Below are positions 6,637-13,916 of a DNA stretch of 13,972 nt, in pieces (the stretch's first letter is position 1; every line of letters starts with the position of its first letter). Source of the DNA: Burkholderiales bacterium (GTDB taxonomy: Bacteria > Pseudomonadota > Gammaproteobacteria > Burkholderiales > Burkholderiaceae_A). The translations under genes were made by a program, and so were the position numbers. The DNA lies in assembly GCA_030828265.1 (NCBI GenBank), contig JAURCW010000010.1:1-13972 (forward strand). The letters are read 5' to 3'. Below the pieces are notes generated by a model. That model was not told where the DNA came from. It made no database searches and saw only the letters and a program-made list of their open reading frames with translations.

Positions 6637-7872
6637 ATGGCGGATTTTCAGCCCACCGCGGGCGAGCAGGGGCCACCCGCCGTCAGTGTGTCTATGCTTA
6701 ATCGCATGGTGGCTCAGATGCTCTCCCAACGACTTCCCCTTGTGAGGCTACAGGCTGAAATTAGCCAATGCACTCGGGCCTCCAGCGGCCATTGTTATCT
6801 GGTGCTTAAAGACGACCAGGCAAGCTTGCGGGCTGTGATGTTTCGGCGTGAGCTTGCCGAGTCAACCGTTCAGCCCATGGAGGGTCTTGCCGTTGAGGCG
6901 CTTGCCGCACCAGGCCTTTATGAGCCTAAGGGTGAGTTTCAGGTGAGGTTGCTCGCTTTAAAGCCTCAAGGGCAGGGGAGTTTGTTTGAAATTTTTCAAA
7001 GGCTTAAGGCTCGGCTTGAGGCCGAAGGGCTCTTTGCCCCGGAACGAAAGAAGCCTTTTCCAAGGGGGGTGCGCAGGCTTGCGCTAATAACCTCCCCCCA
7101 GGCTGCCGCATTGCGCGACATCCTCACCACCCTTCGAAGGGCTGGTCCTCGGCTTGATGTTGCCTTGTATCCCTGTCTTGTTCAGGGTGGAGCGGCACCG
7201 AAATCCATTCTCGAGGCGTTGCGGCGAGCCGAGGCCGACCATCCCGATGCCATCGTTTTCTCAAGGGGTGGCGGCAGCCTAGAAGACCTTTGGGCTTTTA
7301 ACGATGAAGAGCTCGTGCGTGCGGTTGCCCAATGCCCTTATTACACGGTTGCAGGGGTGGGCCATGAGACCGATACGAGCCTTGTCGACTTCGCGGCCGA
7401 TCATCGGGCTGCAACCCCAACCGCCGCCGCAGCCTGGGTCTGTCAGAGAGAGGCTGAGCACCATGAGCGGCTAACAAGCGTCAACGTCCTGCTACGGCGA
7501 GGTATTGAGCAGCGGCTTCGGAACGCCCAGCAGAGGCTCGATCTTGCTGAGAGGGCCTTGCCCAATCCTCGGCATCGCGTTCAAGCCTGGGCGCGTCGCC
7601 TTGAGCAAGGCCGAACCGATTTCTACAGGGCACTCCGTTCGCGCTTTCGCGAAAGCCAAATGGCATGGCAGCAGGGACAACAAAGGCTTGAGAGCCTAAG
7701 TCCCACGGGTATTCTGTCTCGTGGCTACTGCCTTGCCTACGACGCCACGGGTGGCCTTGTGAGCCAGGCGCAGGGGCTCTCGCCGGGCAACGACCTTAGG
7801 CTACAGTTTGTTGATGGCCTTGCATCAACCAAGGTTATTTCAGTGATTCCCGGTAAACCCCCAGGCCGCTAA
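6637..7872 (+). CDS. xseA: Exodeoxyribonuclease VII large subunit
   Basis: Catalytic subunit of exonuclease VII, which degrades single-stranded DNA in both directions together with several copies of small XseB; it acts in repair in the cytoplasm. The 411-residue protein is slightly shorter than the E. coli enzyme. An N-terminal OB-fold at about 15-110 includes RLQAEISQ and GHCYLVLKDDQASLRAVMF. The catalytic domain shows ALITSPQAAALRDIL at 149-163, RGGGSLEDLWAFN at 210-222 and GVGHETD at 240-246 followed by TPTAAA at 260-265. A helical, charged C-terminal region follows, as expected for XseB binding. The ATG at 6637 is preceded by GGAGG with a 10-nt spacer. xseB is not in the window. The gene uses the AGG arginine codon at least twelve times. 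It is divergent from lpxK and followed by sodB. Confidence 0.96.
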   Translation: MADFQPTAGEQGPPAVSVSMLNRMVAQMLSQRLPLVRLQAEISQCTRASSGHCYLVLKDDQASLRAVMFRRELAESTVQPMEGLAVEALAAPGLYEPKGEFQVRLLALKPQGQGSLFEIFQRLKARLEAEGLFAPERKKPFPRGVRRLALITSPQAAALRDILTTLRRAGPRLDVALYPCLVQGGAAPKSILEALRRAEADHPDAIVFSRGGGSLEDLWAFNDEELVRAVAQCPYYTVAGVGHETDTSLVDFAADHRAATPTAAAAWVCQREAEHHERLTSVNVLLRRGIEQRLRNAQQRLDLAERALPNPRHRVQAWARRLEQGRTDFYRALRSRFRESQMAWQQGQQRLESLSPTGILSRGYCLAYDATGGLVSQAQGLSPGNDLRLQFVDGLASTKVISVIPGKPPGR

Positions 7873-7880
7873 TCCCGCGT

Positions 7881-7934
7881 CCGTCGCATAATAAGGACGT
7901 GACCGTCGATTAGTTCGTTTTAGCTTTGCGACGG
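7881..7934 (+). repeat. Direct and inverted CCGTCG repeats in the sodB leader region
   Basis: CCGTCG occurs at 7881-7886 and again at 7903-7908, 22 bp apart. The complementary CGACGG is at 7929-7934. The last can pair with either copy: CCGTCGCA (7881-7888) with TGCGACGG (7927-7934) over 8 bp, or the second copy over 6 bp with a 20-nt loop. CATAAT at 7887-7892 resembles a -10 hexamer but lacks a -35 partner. Function is unknown; either an mRNA structure or an operator is possible. Confidence 0.35.
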
Positions 7935-7981
7935 GCATCCATCCCATCCCTTCAAAAAACCTCAATGAGTGGAGTTTCGTC

Positions 7982-8566
7982 ATGGAACATGTCCTTCCCG
8001 CCCTACCTTATGCCATGGACGCCTTGTCCCCCCATATTTCCAAGGAGACCTTGGAGTACCACTACGGCAAGCACCATCAAACCTATGTCACCAATTTAAA
8101 CAACCTGATCAAGGGTACGGAGTTTGAGTCGAGCAACCTTGAGGAGATTGTGAAGCGCTCAAGCGGCGGCATTTTCAATAACGCCGCTCAGGTTTGGAAT
8201 CACACTTTTTACTGGAATGGCCTTGCTCCTCAGGCCGGTGGCAATCCCTCGGGTGATCTTCTAAAGGCCATCGAGTCAAAGTGGTCAAGTTTCGACGGGT
8301 TTAAAGAGGCCTTTACCAAGAGTGCCATTGGTAACTTTGGCTCAGGCTGGACTTGGCTGGTTCGAAAGGCAGACGGAAGCCTCGACATCGTGAACACCAG
8401 TAACGCTGCAACGCCTCTTACCGGTGATGACAAGCCACTACTGACCTGCGATGTCTGGGAGCATGCCTACTATGTCGACTACCGTAATCGCAGGCCCGAC
8501 TATTTAGGAGCCTTCTGGGCTCTCGTGAACTGGGACTTCGCTGCCAAGAACTTCGCAGAGGTCTAA
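7982..8566 (+). CDS. sodB: Superoxide dismutase, iron type
   Basis: Converts superoxide to oxygen and hydrogen peroxide; no signal peptide is present, so it is cytoplasmic. The 194 residues match the usual dimeric FeSOD length. Metal ligands are His27, His74, Asp157 and His161, the last two in the DVWEHAYY motif. The active-site glutamine comes from the N-terminal domain (Q70 in NNAAQVWNH), while the matching C-terminal site near 142 is alanine in NAATPLTG. This pattern marks an iron rather than a manganese enzyme. GGAG lies 7 nt before the ATG at 7982, a good ribosome binding site. It follows xseA by 109 nt and may have its own promoter, because the gap holds possible regulatory repeats. The DUF192 gene converges on it from the right. 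Confidence 0.97.
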   Translation: MEHVLPALPYAMDALSPHISKETLEYHYGKHHQTYVTNLNNLIKGTEFESSNLEEIVKRSSGGIFNNAAQVWNHTFYWNGLAPQAGGNPSGDLLKAIESKWSSFDGFKEAFTKSAIGNFGSGWTWLVRKADGSLDIVNTSNAATPLTGDDKPLLTCDVWEHAYYVDYRNRRPDYLGAFWALVNWDFAAKNFAEV

Positions 8567-8619
8567 GACCGGCATAAGCCCGACCTCGCCTTTGTTGTAG
8601 GGGCGTCGCCCTGCTGGGA

Positions 8620-8656
8620 TCTCGCAGTTGAGCTTGTCCTTAGGCTTACTGCGAGA
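8620..8656. repeat. Hairpin between convergent sodB and DUF192 gene
   Basis: TCTCGCAG (8620-8627) and CTGCGAGA (8649-8656) are perfect 8-bp inverted repeats. The 21-nt loop can itself pair in part (AGCTTG with TAGGCT, including wobbles). The right arm covers the DUF192 stop codon. There is no clear T tract, so this is not a textbook intrinsic terminator; it could still protect the 3' ends of both mRNAs or end transcription weakly. Confidence 0.4.
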
Positions 8657-9146
8657 CGGCAGCGGGGCGGTTTTCGAACCTGGGCAGGCCTTGAACAAAG
8701 TCGCCTACCTTCACGCCTTGTTTTAAAAACCAGTCTCGCTCCATCTCCAGTGCGTAAGGCACAGGCCTTTGCGCACAATGACTGGACTCGGTCAGGGGTT
8801 CCATTGGCTCAATGTTTACGATGCGCCCCTGAGCATCGATAAAGGCAACCGAGAGGGCCAGCGGAGTATTTTTCATCCACATGCAGTAAAGCTCTGGCTT
8901 AGAGAAGACGAAAACCATGCCATGGTTTTCTTTAAGTGCTTGTCGAAACATGAGGCCGCGTTGCTGAAGGACCGGAGTGTCGGCCAGCTCCGCTTTCACC
9001 TTAACGTTTCTAATTTGAAGGGTGACTGTTTTAAGTTCTTGCGCGTTGGTGTCCAGCGCCATGACAAGCCCTGGCCAAAGACCAACTCCCATATGCGCTA
9101 GCACACATACGTAAGCCAGCGCTCTTGCGCAGTAGGTGGACTTCAT
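8646..9146 (-). CDS. DUF192 family exported protein
   Basis: With the start at 9146 the protein has 166 residues. A signal peptide covers about 1-30, with a hydrophobic core near 9-27 and a likely cleavage site after VMA, so it should be periplasmic. The mature part is a single DUF192 domain: RGLMFRQAL at 63-71, [10 protein letters not shown] at 76-85, MWMKNT at 89-94, [15 protein letters not shown] at 101-115 and ALEMERDWF at 132-140. Some archaeal DUF192 proteins have solved folds, but I know of no established biochemical role. The start is uncertain: in-frame ATGs at 9170 and 9182 would lengthen the N-terminus, and none has a good Shine-Dalgarno. I prefer 9146 because it gives the most compact signal peptide and leaves about 50 nt to the divergent icd start. 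Confidence 0.85.
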   Translation of the reverse strand: MKSTYCARALAYVCVLAHMGVGLWPGLVMALDTNAQELKTVTLQIRNVKVKAELADTPVLQQRGLMFRQALKENHGMVFVFSKPELYCMWMKNTPLALSVAFIDAQGRIVNIEPMEPLTESSHCAQRPVPYALEMERDWFLKQGVKVGDFVQGLPRFENRPAAVSQ

Positions 9147-9183
9147 AAGCAGAGTAAACTTGCGGATCATTGTTGACTTCATG

Positions 9184-9198
9184 AAGGGAGTGGCTGTG
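9184..9198 (+). promoter_or_regulatory. Ribosome binding site that decides the icd GTG start
   Basis: AAGGGAG at 9184-9190, a 5-nt spacer, then GTG at 9196-9198. The ATG at 9238 has only a weak GGTGA upstream. The reading is supported by the N-terminal alignment of the GTG-initiated product with E. coli Icd. Confidence 0.75.
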
Positions 9199-10449
9199 TC
9201 TAGCAAAATTGTCAGGCCGAATCGCGGTGAAAAAATTATGGTGAATACCGATTTCTCGCTCAATGTACCCGATGAGCCGATCATCCCTTACATCGAAGGC
9301 GACGGCACTGGCGTTGACATTAGCCCCGTCATGATCAAGGTTGTGGATGCCGCGGTGGAAAAGGCCTATGGAGGCAAACGAAAAATCGCCTGGATGGAGA
9401 TCTACTGTGGCGAGAAGTCAACCAAAGTCTACGGCCCCGATGTCTGGCTCCCCGAGGAGACGCTTGAGGCCCTTAAAGACTACGTGGTCTCCATTAAGGG
9501 CCCTTTAACCACTCCTGTAGGCGGTGGTATTCGCTCTCTTAACGTTGCTTTGCGTCAGCAGCTCGACCTCTATGTCTGCCTTCGCCCCGTTCGTTACTTT
9601 ACGGGGGTGCCTAGCCCCTTGCGAGAGCCGGAGAAGGTGGACATGGTTATTTTCCGCGAGAATTCCGAAGACATTTATGCGGGGATTGAGTATGCGGCCG
9701 AGTCCCCGGAGGCCAAGAAGCTTATTCAAATTCTGATTAACGACTTTGGCGTTAAGAAAATTCGTTTTCCAGAGACCTCGGGTATTGGCATCAAGCCTGT
9801 CTCTCGCGAGGGTACCGAACGCCTGGTTCGTAAAGCTCTTCAGTACGCCATTGATAACGACAAGCCCAGCGTGACCCTTGTTCACAAGGGAAACATCATG
9901 AAGTACACCGAGGGCGGTTTTCGTGATTGGGGTTATGAGCTTGCCCAGAGGGAGTTTGGGGCGAATCCTATAGACGGTGGGCCTTGGTGCGAATTTAAGA
10001 ACCCAAAGACAGGTAAGCCCATTGTTGTGAAAGACTCCATCGCAGATGCCTTCCTGCAGCAAATTCTTCTTCGCCCATCGGAGTACAGCGTTATTGCCAC
10101 GCTCAACTTGAATGGCGACTACATCTCAGACGCCCTCGCCGCGCAGGTGGGGGGTATTGGTATTGCCCCAGGTGCCAATTTATCGGACAGTGTTGCCATG
10201 TTCGAGGCGACCCATGGTACGGCCCCGAAGTACGCGGGGAAAGACTATGTGAACCCAGGGTCCCTCATTCTTTCGGCAGAAATGATGTTGCGTCACATGG
10301 GCTGGATTGAGGCGGCAGATAGCATCATCCAGGCCATGGAGAAGGCCATTGCTACGAAAAGGGTGACCTACGACTTCGCTCGACTGATGCAGGGATCGAC
10401 GCAGGTTTCTTGCTCGGAGTTTGGGCAGGTCATGATCGAGCAACTCTAG
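9196..10449 (+). CDS. icd: Isocitrate dehydrogenase, NADP-dependent
   Basis: Oxidative decarboxylation of isocitrate to 2-oxoglutarate in the TCA cycle, yielding NADPH; a cytoplasmic homodimer. I place the start at GTG 9196, giving 417 residues against 416 in E. coli. AAGGGAG at 9184-9190 sits 5 nt before this GTG, and the resulting N-terminus aligns with E. coli from the first residues. An ATG at 9238 would remove 14 homologous residues, and an ATG at 9136 would put the start inside the divergent gene. Substrate loop: [13 protein letters not shown] with the regulatory serine at 114; catalytic K231; metal ligands D308 and D312. K345, Y346 and R396 match E. coli residues that select NADP. A strong terminator follows 31 nt after the stop. 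Confidence 0.96.
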   Translation: MSSKIVRPNRGEKIMVNTDFSLNVPDEPIIPYIEGDGTGVDISPVMIKVVDAAVEKAYGGKRKIAWMEIYCGEKSTKVYGPDVWLPEETLEALKDYVVSIKGPLTTPVGGGIRSLNVALRQQLDLYVCLRPVRYFTGVPSPLREPEKVDMVIFRENSEDIYAGIEYAAESPEAKKLIQILINDFGVKKIRFPETSGIGIKPVSREGTERLVRKALQYAIDNDKPSVTLVHKGNIMKYTEGGFRDWGYELAQREFGANPIDGGPWCEFKNPKTGKPIVVKDSIADAFLQQILLRPSEYSVIATLNLNGDYISDALAAQVGGIGIAPGANLSDSVAMFEATHGTAPKYAGKDYVNPGSLILSAEMMLRHMGWIEAADSIIQAMEKAIATKRVTYDFARLMQGSTQVSCSEFGQVMIEQL

Positions 10450-10476
10450 AGCGCCAGGGGTTTTAGTAGGTATAAA

Positions 10477-10508
10477 AAAACCCGACTACCGCTAGGTAGT
10501 CGGGTTTT
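10477..10508. terminator. Bidirectional intrinsic terminator between icd and csp
   Basis: CCCGACTACC (10481-10490) and GGTAGTCGGG (10495-10504) form a perfect 10-bp stem with a GCTA loop. It is flanked by a run of A on the left (10474-10480) and TTTT on the right (10505-10508). On the minus strand the stem is followed by seven T, a strong terminator for csp. On the plus strand four T follow, serving icd. Confidence 0.92.
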
Positions 10509-10543
10509 AAATACTAGAAACCTTAGTTTTTGTGGCTCAGAGA

Positions 10544-10750
10544 TTAACCCTGAGGCACGATGTTCGAAGCCTGCTTTCCTTTGGGCCCTTGAACAATATC
10601 GAACTGAACCTTTTGGCCCTCTTTCAGGGAACGAAAGCCGTTGGTTTGAATTGCTGAAAAATGAGCGAAAACGTCTTCGCCACCTTCATCGGGGGTAATG
10701 AAACCAAAACCCTTTGCGTCGTTGAACCACTTGACTGTACCTGTAGACAT
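10544..10750 (-). CDS. Cold-shock domain protein (CspA family)
   Basis: A 68-residue, single-domain nucleic-acid chaperone. The beta-barrel RNA-binding motifs are KGFGFI at 13-18 (RNP1) and VFAHF at 27-31 (RNP2). The N-terminus [15 protein letters not shown] and the C-terminus [14 protein letters not shown] are typical. Members bind single-stranded RNA or DNA, melt RNA structure, and may be cold-induced or constitutive, so I give no letter. The ATG at 10750 is preceded by AGGTGG about 8 nt upstream; a longer in-frame reading from 10939 would start upstream of the likely promoter and is not credible. Transcription probably starts near 10893, giving a leader of about 140 nt, similar in length to that of E. 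coli cspA. Gene order csp-clpS-clpA is common in proteobacteria. Confidence 0.95.
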   Translation of the reverse strand: MSTGTVKWFNDAKGFGFITPDEGGEDVFAHFSAIQTNGFRSLKEGQKVQFDIVQGPKGKQASNIVPQG

Positions 10751-10849
10751 AACTGCAAACCACCTCACAAAAAAACAAATAAAACGCACGTCAAGAGGCC
10801 AACTTCGGACAGAGAAACCTGTCAATATCATTTGATACGAACAGCCTTC

Positions 10850-10862
10850 GCGCACCTTGCGC
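10850..10862 (-). repeat. Small hairpin in the csp leader
   Basis: GCGCA and TGCGC form a 5-bp stem with a 3-nt loop inside the predicted csp 5' untranslated region. A second small inverted repeat, TATCA/TGATA, lies at 10826-10837. Such structures could contribute to temperature-dependent folding of the leader, but the sequence alone does not show this. Confidence 0.3.
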
Positions 10863-10899
10863 CGTACCTTTGAGGCATGCGAGCCACAAACCACGTATG

Positions 10900-10928
10900 A
10901 ATATAGGCCAATGCAAGCGGTTTGTCCA
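10900..10928 (-). promoter_or_regulatory. Promoter of the cold-shock gene
   Basis: On the minus strand TGGACA (10928-10923), a 17-nt spacer and TATATT (10905-10900) match sigma-70 consensus at five of six positions each. The predicted transcript starts near 10893, about 140 nt before the csp start codon. The -35 element overlaps that of the divergent clpS promoter. Confidence 0.65.
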
Positions 10929-10949
10929 ACCTTATTCACGGTCTAAAAT
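10922..10949 (+). promoter_or_regulatory. Promoter of clpS-clpA
   Basis: TTGTCC (10922-10927), a 16-nt spacer and TAAAAT (10944-10949) match the sigma-70 consensus at four and five of six positions. Transcription would begin near 10956, about 40 nt before the clpS ATG at 10997. The -35 box shares bases with the csp -35 box on the opposite strand. Confidence 0.55.
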
Positions 10950-10996
10950 CAAGTTTTTACACCTACATTCCTAGGAAAAACCTGGCAAGCTTGCTC

Positions 10997-11323
10997 ATGG
11001 CTTCAAAACCGGCTTTACTTCCCGACCAATCTGACCTTCCGGTGCTAGAACGCGCACCCGCCAAAGTCAAGCCCCCGCCTCTTTTTACGGTCTATCTGTT
11101 GAATGATGACTACACCCCGATGGAATTTGTGGTCATAGTCCTGCAAAAATTCTTTTCAATGGGTCGTGATCAGGCCACTCTAGTGATGTTGAAGGTTCAT
11201 CGTGAAGGTAGGGGTGCCTGCGGCACTTATCCCAAAGAGGTGGCTGAGACGAAGGTTGAGCAGGTCAACGGTTTTTCGCGGATGCATCAGCATCCACTGC
11301 AGTGCACCATGGAGGAAGCATGA
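10997..11323 (+). CDS. clpS: ATP-dependent Clp protease adaptor ClpS
   Basis: Recognises N-degron proteins and delivers them to ClpA-ClpP. The protein has 108 residues. A flexible N-terminal extension (1-28) precedes the folded core. Pocket residues of the E. coli protein are kept with a +2 offset: N36, D37 and D38, T40-P41-M42, M64 and H68, the last in [12 protein letters not shown]. The C-terminus [10 protein letters not shown] is typical. I chose the ATG at 10997, because an in-frame ATG at 10922 would lie within the predicted promoter and give an oversized N-terminus. The Shine-Dalgarno before 10997 is weak. The stop overlaps the clpA start as ATGA, so the two are translationally coupled. 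Confidence 0.95.
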   Translation: MASKPALLPDQSDLPVLERAPAKVKPPPLFTVYLLNDDYTPMEFVVIVLQKFFSMGRDQATLVMLKVHREGRGACGTYPKEVAETKVEQVNGFSRMHQHPLQCTMEEA

Positions 11324-13707
11324 TTTCTCAGGAACTCGAAGTTAGTCTGCACATGGCCTTTGTCGAAGCGCGGCAGCAAAGGCATGAATTCATAACCGTT
11401 GAGCACCTTTTACTGGCCCTTCTTGACAACCCTTCAGCCTCTGAAATCCTGAAGGCCTGCGCGGTCGACTTCGAACTGCTGCGCAAGAATTTAACGGGCT
11501 TTATTTCCGAGAATACGCCCGTCATTCAGGGCTCCGAAGAGGTTGATACACAGCCCACCCTGGGCTTCCAACGGGTCATTCAGCGGGCCATCATGCACGT
11601 GCAGTCCACCTCGAACGGCAAGAAGGAAGTCACAGGCGCGAACGTTCTGGTTGCCATTTTTGGAGAGAAGGACTCTCACGCGGTCTACTACCTCCATCAG
11701 CAAGGTGTTACTCGACTTGACGTAGTGAACTTTATTGCCCACGGCATTACCAAAACACCGCCGTCACAGACACCCACCGAGGAAGCAGCCTCGAGCGGTG
11801 AGGGGGAGTCCTCCTCGGGCCCCAGTTCGTCGGGCTCGGGCTCCTCAAGCTCCGGGCAGCCCTCTGCACTCGATCAATACACGCAAAATCTCAATAAGCT
11901 CGCTAAGGCCGGAAAAATCGACCCGCTCATCGGTCGAGAGCATGAGGTGGAGAGGGTCATTCAGGTTCTTTGTCGTCGTCGCAAGAACAACCCCCTGCTT
12001 GTTGGCGAGGCGGGCGTTGGCAAGACAGCCATTGCCGAGGGTCTTGCCTTTCGAATTACCGAGGGCCAGGTTCCTGAGGTCTTAGAGTCCGCCACCGTTT
12101 ATTCCCTTGATATGGGAGCTCTGCTTGCGGGAACTAAGTACCGGGGGGACTTCGAGCAACGTCTCAAAGCGGTGCTCAAGCAACTCAAGGCAGACAAGCA
12201 TGCCGTGCTTTTCATTGATGAAATCCACACACTGATTGGGGCAGGTTCGGCGTCGGGGGGAACCCTTGACGCCAGCAATCTCCTGAAGCCCTCGCTCTCC
12301 TCAGGCGCTCTTCGTTGTATTGGTGCCACCACCTACACCGAGTACCGAGGTATTTTCGAGAAAGATCACGCGCTCTCACGTCGCTTCCAAAAAATTGACG
12401 TGGATGAGCCCTCGGTTGATCAGACCATCCAAATTCTTAAGGGGCTTAAGACCCGTTTCGAGGAGCACCACGGTGTTCGCTACCAGGCCGGCGCGCTCAC
12501 TGCAGCCGCAGAATTGTCTGCCCGGTACATCAACGATCGGCATCTGCCCGATAAGGCCATTGACGTGATTGACGAGGCCGGTGCTGCACAGCGCATTCTC
12601 CCGAAGAGCAAGCAAAAGCGAACCATTGGCAAAACGGAGATCGAGGAGATCGTCTCGAAAATCGCCCGTATTCCGCCGCAGACTGTGAATACGGATGACC
12701 GTCAAGTGCTGGCCAAGCTCGACCGTAACCTCAAGAATGTTGTGTTCGGACAGGACGCTGCCATCGATGCGCTAGCGGCCGCTATTAAGATGGCGCGCTC
12801 TGGCCTTGGAAAGCCCGAGAAGCCTATCGGTTCGTTTTTATTTAGTGGGCCTACTGGGGTAGGCAAGACCGAGGTCGCGCGACAGCTTGCCTACCTGCTT
12901 GGTATCGAGCTTATTCGCTTCGACATGTCCGAGTACATGGAGCGCCACGCGGTGAGTCGGCTTATTGGTGCGCCCCCGGGCTACGTGGGATTTGACCAAG
13001 GAGGGCTACTCACCGAGGCCGTTACCAAGAAGCCCCATGCTGTTTTGTTGCTCGATGAAATTGAAAAGGCGCACCCCGACATCTTCAACATTTTGTTGCA
13101 GGTGATGGACCACGGCACTTTAACGGATAACAACGGCCGTAAGGCTGACTTCCGAAACATCATCATCATAATGACCACCAATGCGGGCGCGGAAATGTTG
13201 AATAAGCGCGTAATTGGCTTTAGCAATTCCCGCGAAGCGGGTGATGAGATGCAGGAGATAAAGCGCGTTTTTACCCCCGAGTTTCGCAATCGTCTCGATG
13301 CCATTGTTTCCTTTAAGTCGCTTGATGAGGAGATTATTCTTCGGGTGGTGGACAAGTTTCTTATTGAGCTTGAGTCCCAACTTCAAGACAAAAAAGTTGA
13401 CGTTGCCTTTTCAGAGTCTTTGCGACGGTTTCTTGCCAAGCAGGGGTTCGACCCCGCCATGGGTGCACGTCCGATGCAACGCGTTATTCAGGACAAAATC
13501 CGCCGTGCCTTGGCCGACGAGCTACTCTTTGGCAGACTCGTGAATGGTGGCCGTGTCGACATTGAGCTTGCAGACGATGGCGAAACCGTTGAGCTCTTTT
13601 TTGAGGGCGATAAGCCTACCAAAAAGCCCTCTGCGGGGCGCGCCTCAGGCGGTGGCGGCAGCAGCAGCAAGCCGCGGCCCAAGCGTAAGGAGCCCGCCGA
13701 GGTCTAA
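11320..13707 (+). CDS. clpA: ATP-dependent Clp protease ATP-binding subunit ClpA
   Basis: AAA+ unfoldase that threads substrates into ClpP. Reading from ATG 11320 gives 795 residues, about 37 more than E. coli. The Clp N domain spans about 1-145. A Ser/Gly-rich linker covers about 146-182. The first AAA module has Walker A GEAGVGKT at 229-236 and Walker B LFIDE at 297-301; the second has GPTGVGKT at 510-517 and LLLDE at 576-580, with sensor-2 GARP at 715-718. The ClpP-docking tripeptide is IGF at 632-634, marking ClpA rather than ClpB. A Ser/Gly/Lys/Pro-rich tail of about 30 residues ends the protein. GGAGGA lies just upstream of the start; ATG 11302 is rejected because the homologous N-terminus is [10 protein letters not shown]. 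clpP is not in the window. Confidence 0.97.
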   Translation: MISQELEVSLHMAFVEARQQRHEFITVEHLLLALLDNPSASEILKACAVDFELLRKNLTGFISENTPVIQGSEEVDTQPTLGFQRVIQRAIMHVQSTSNGKKEVTGANVLVAIFGEKDSHAVYYLHQQGVTRLDVVNFIAHGITKTPPSQTPTEEAASSGEGESSSGPSSSGSGSSSSGQPSALDQYTQNLNKLAKAGKIDPLIGREHEVERVIQVLCRRRKNNPLLVGEAGVGKTAIAEGLAFRITEGQVPEVLESATVYSLDMGALLAGTKYRGDFEQRLKAVLKQLKADKHAVLFIDEIHTLIGAGSASGGTLDASNLLKPSLSSGALRCIGATTYTEYRGIFEKDHALSRRFQKIDVDEPSVDQTIQILKGLKTRFEEHHGVRYQAGALTAAAELSARYINDRHLPDKAIDVIDEAGAAQRILPKSKQKRTIGKTEIEEIVSKIARIPPQTVNTDDRQVLAKLDRNLKNVVFGQDAAIDALAAAIKMARSGLGKPEKPIGSFLFSGPTGVGKTEVARQLAYLLGIELIRFDMSEYMERHAVSRLIGAPPGYVGFDQGGLLTEAVTKKPHAVLLLDEIEKAHPDIFNILLQVMDHGTLTDNNGRKADFRNIIIIMTTNAGAEMLNKRVIGFSNSREAGDEMQEIKRVFTPEFRNRLDAIVSFKSLDEEIILRVVDKFLIELESQLQDKKVDVAFSESLRRFLAKQGFDPAMGARPMQRVIQDKIRRALADELLFGRLVNGGRVDIELADDGETVELFFEGDKPTKKPSAGRASGGGGSSSKPRPKRKEPAEV

Positions 13708-13811
13708 GCGCGGTCAGGCTTGCTCCAACAGGGTGGGGTTCGTTCAGGGGTCCCTGTCTGTTTGTTTAGACAAGTGCCTAGGGTTTACACGGGGTTTGCC
13801 GAAGGTAAAGG

Positions 13812-13834
13812 GCGTATACACTTTCGCGTATAAA
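13812..13834 (+). promoter_or_regulatory. GCGTATA direct repeat upstream of the last gene
   Basis: GCGTATA occurs at 13812-13818 and 13826-13832, 14 bp apart, and TATAC/GTATA also form an inverted repeat across the same span. TATAAA at 13829-13834 could be a -10 hexamer, though no good -35 is 16-18 nt upstream. It may be an operator or a promoter for the gene at 13917; evidence is motif-level only. Confidence 0.3.
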
Positions 13835-13916
13835 CAGATGTCTCTCCGTTTGCTAACGGTAGGGGCAAAAATAAAAATCACCGTGTAGGGCAGTTGTTTT
13901 CACTTTAGGAGGAATC

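Noticed and set aside
10751-10939. N-terminally extended cold-shock protein starting at 10939
   Set aside because: The extension covers the promoter and leader; the family N-terminus and a good Shine-Dalgarno mark 10750 as the start.
10922-10996. Longer ClpS start at 10922
   Set aside because: It would begin inside the predicted -35 element and upstream of the transcription start, and adds 25 residues absent from ClpS homologues.
13752-13762. CAGG/CCTG stem after clpA as a terminator
   Set aside because: The stem has four or five base pairs with a very small loop and only scattered T after it; too weak to call.
13544-13888. Plus-strand reading frame of 114 codons running past the clpA stop
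   Set aside because: Mostly overlaps the clpA C-terminus in another frame, is of low complexity, and has no ribosome binding site.
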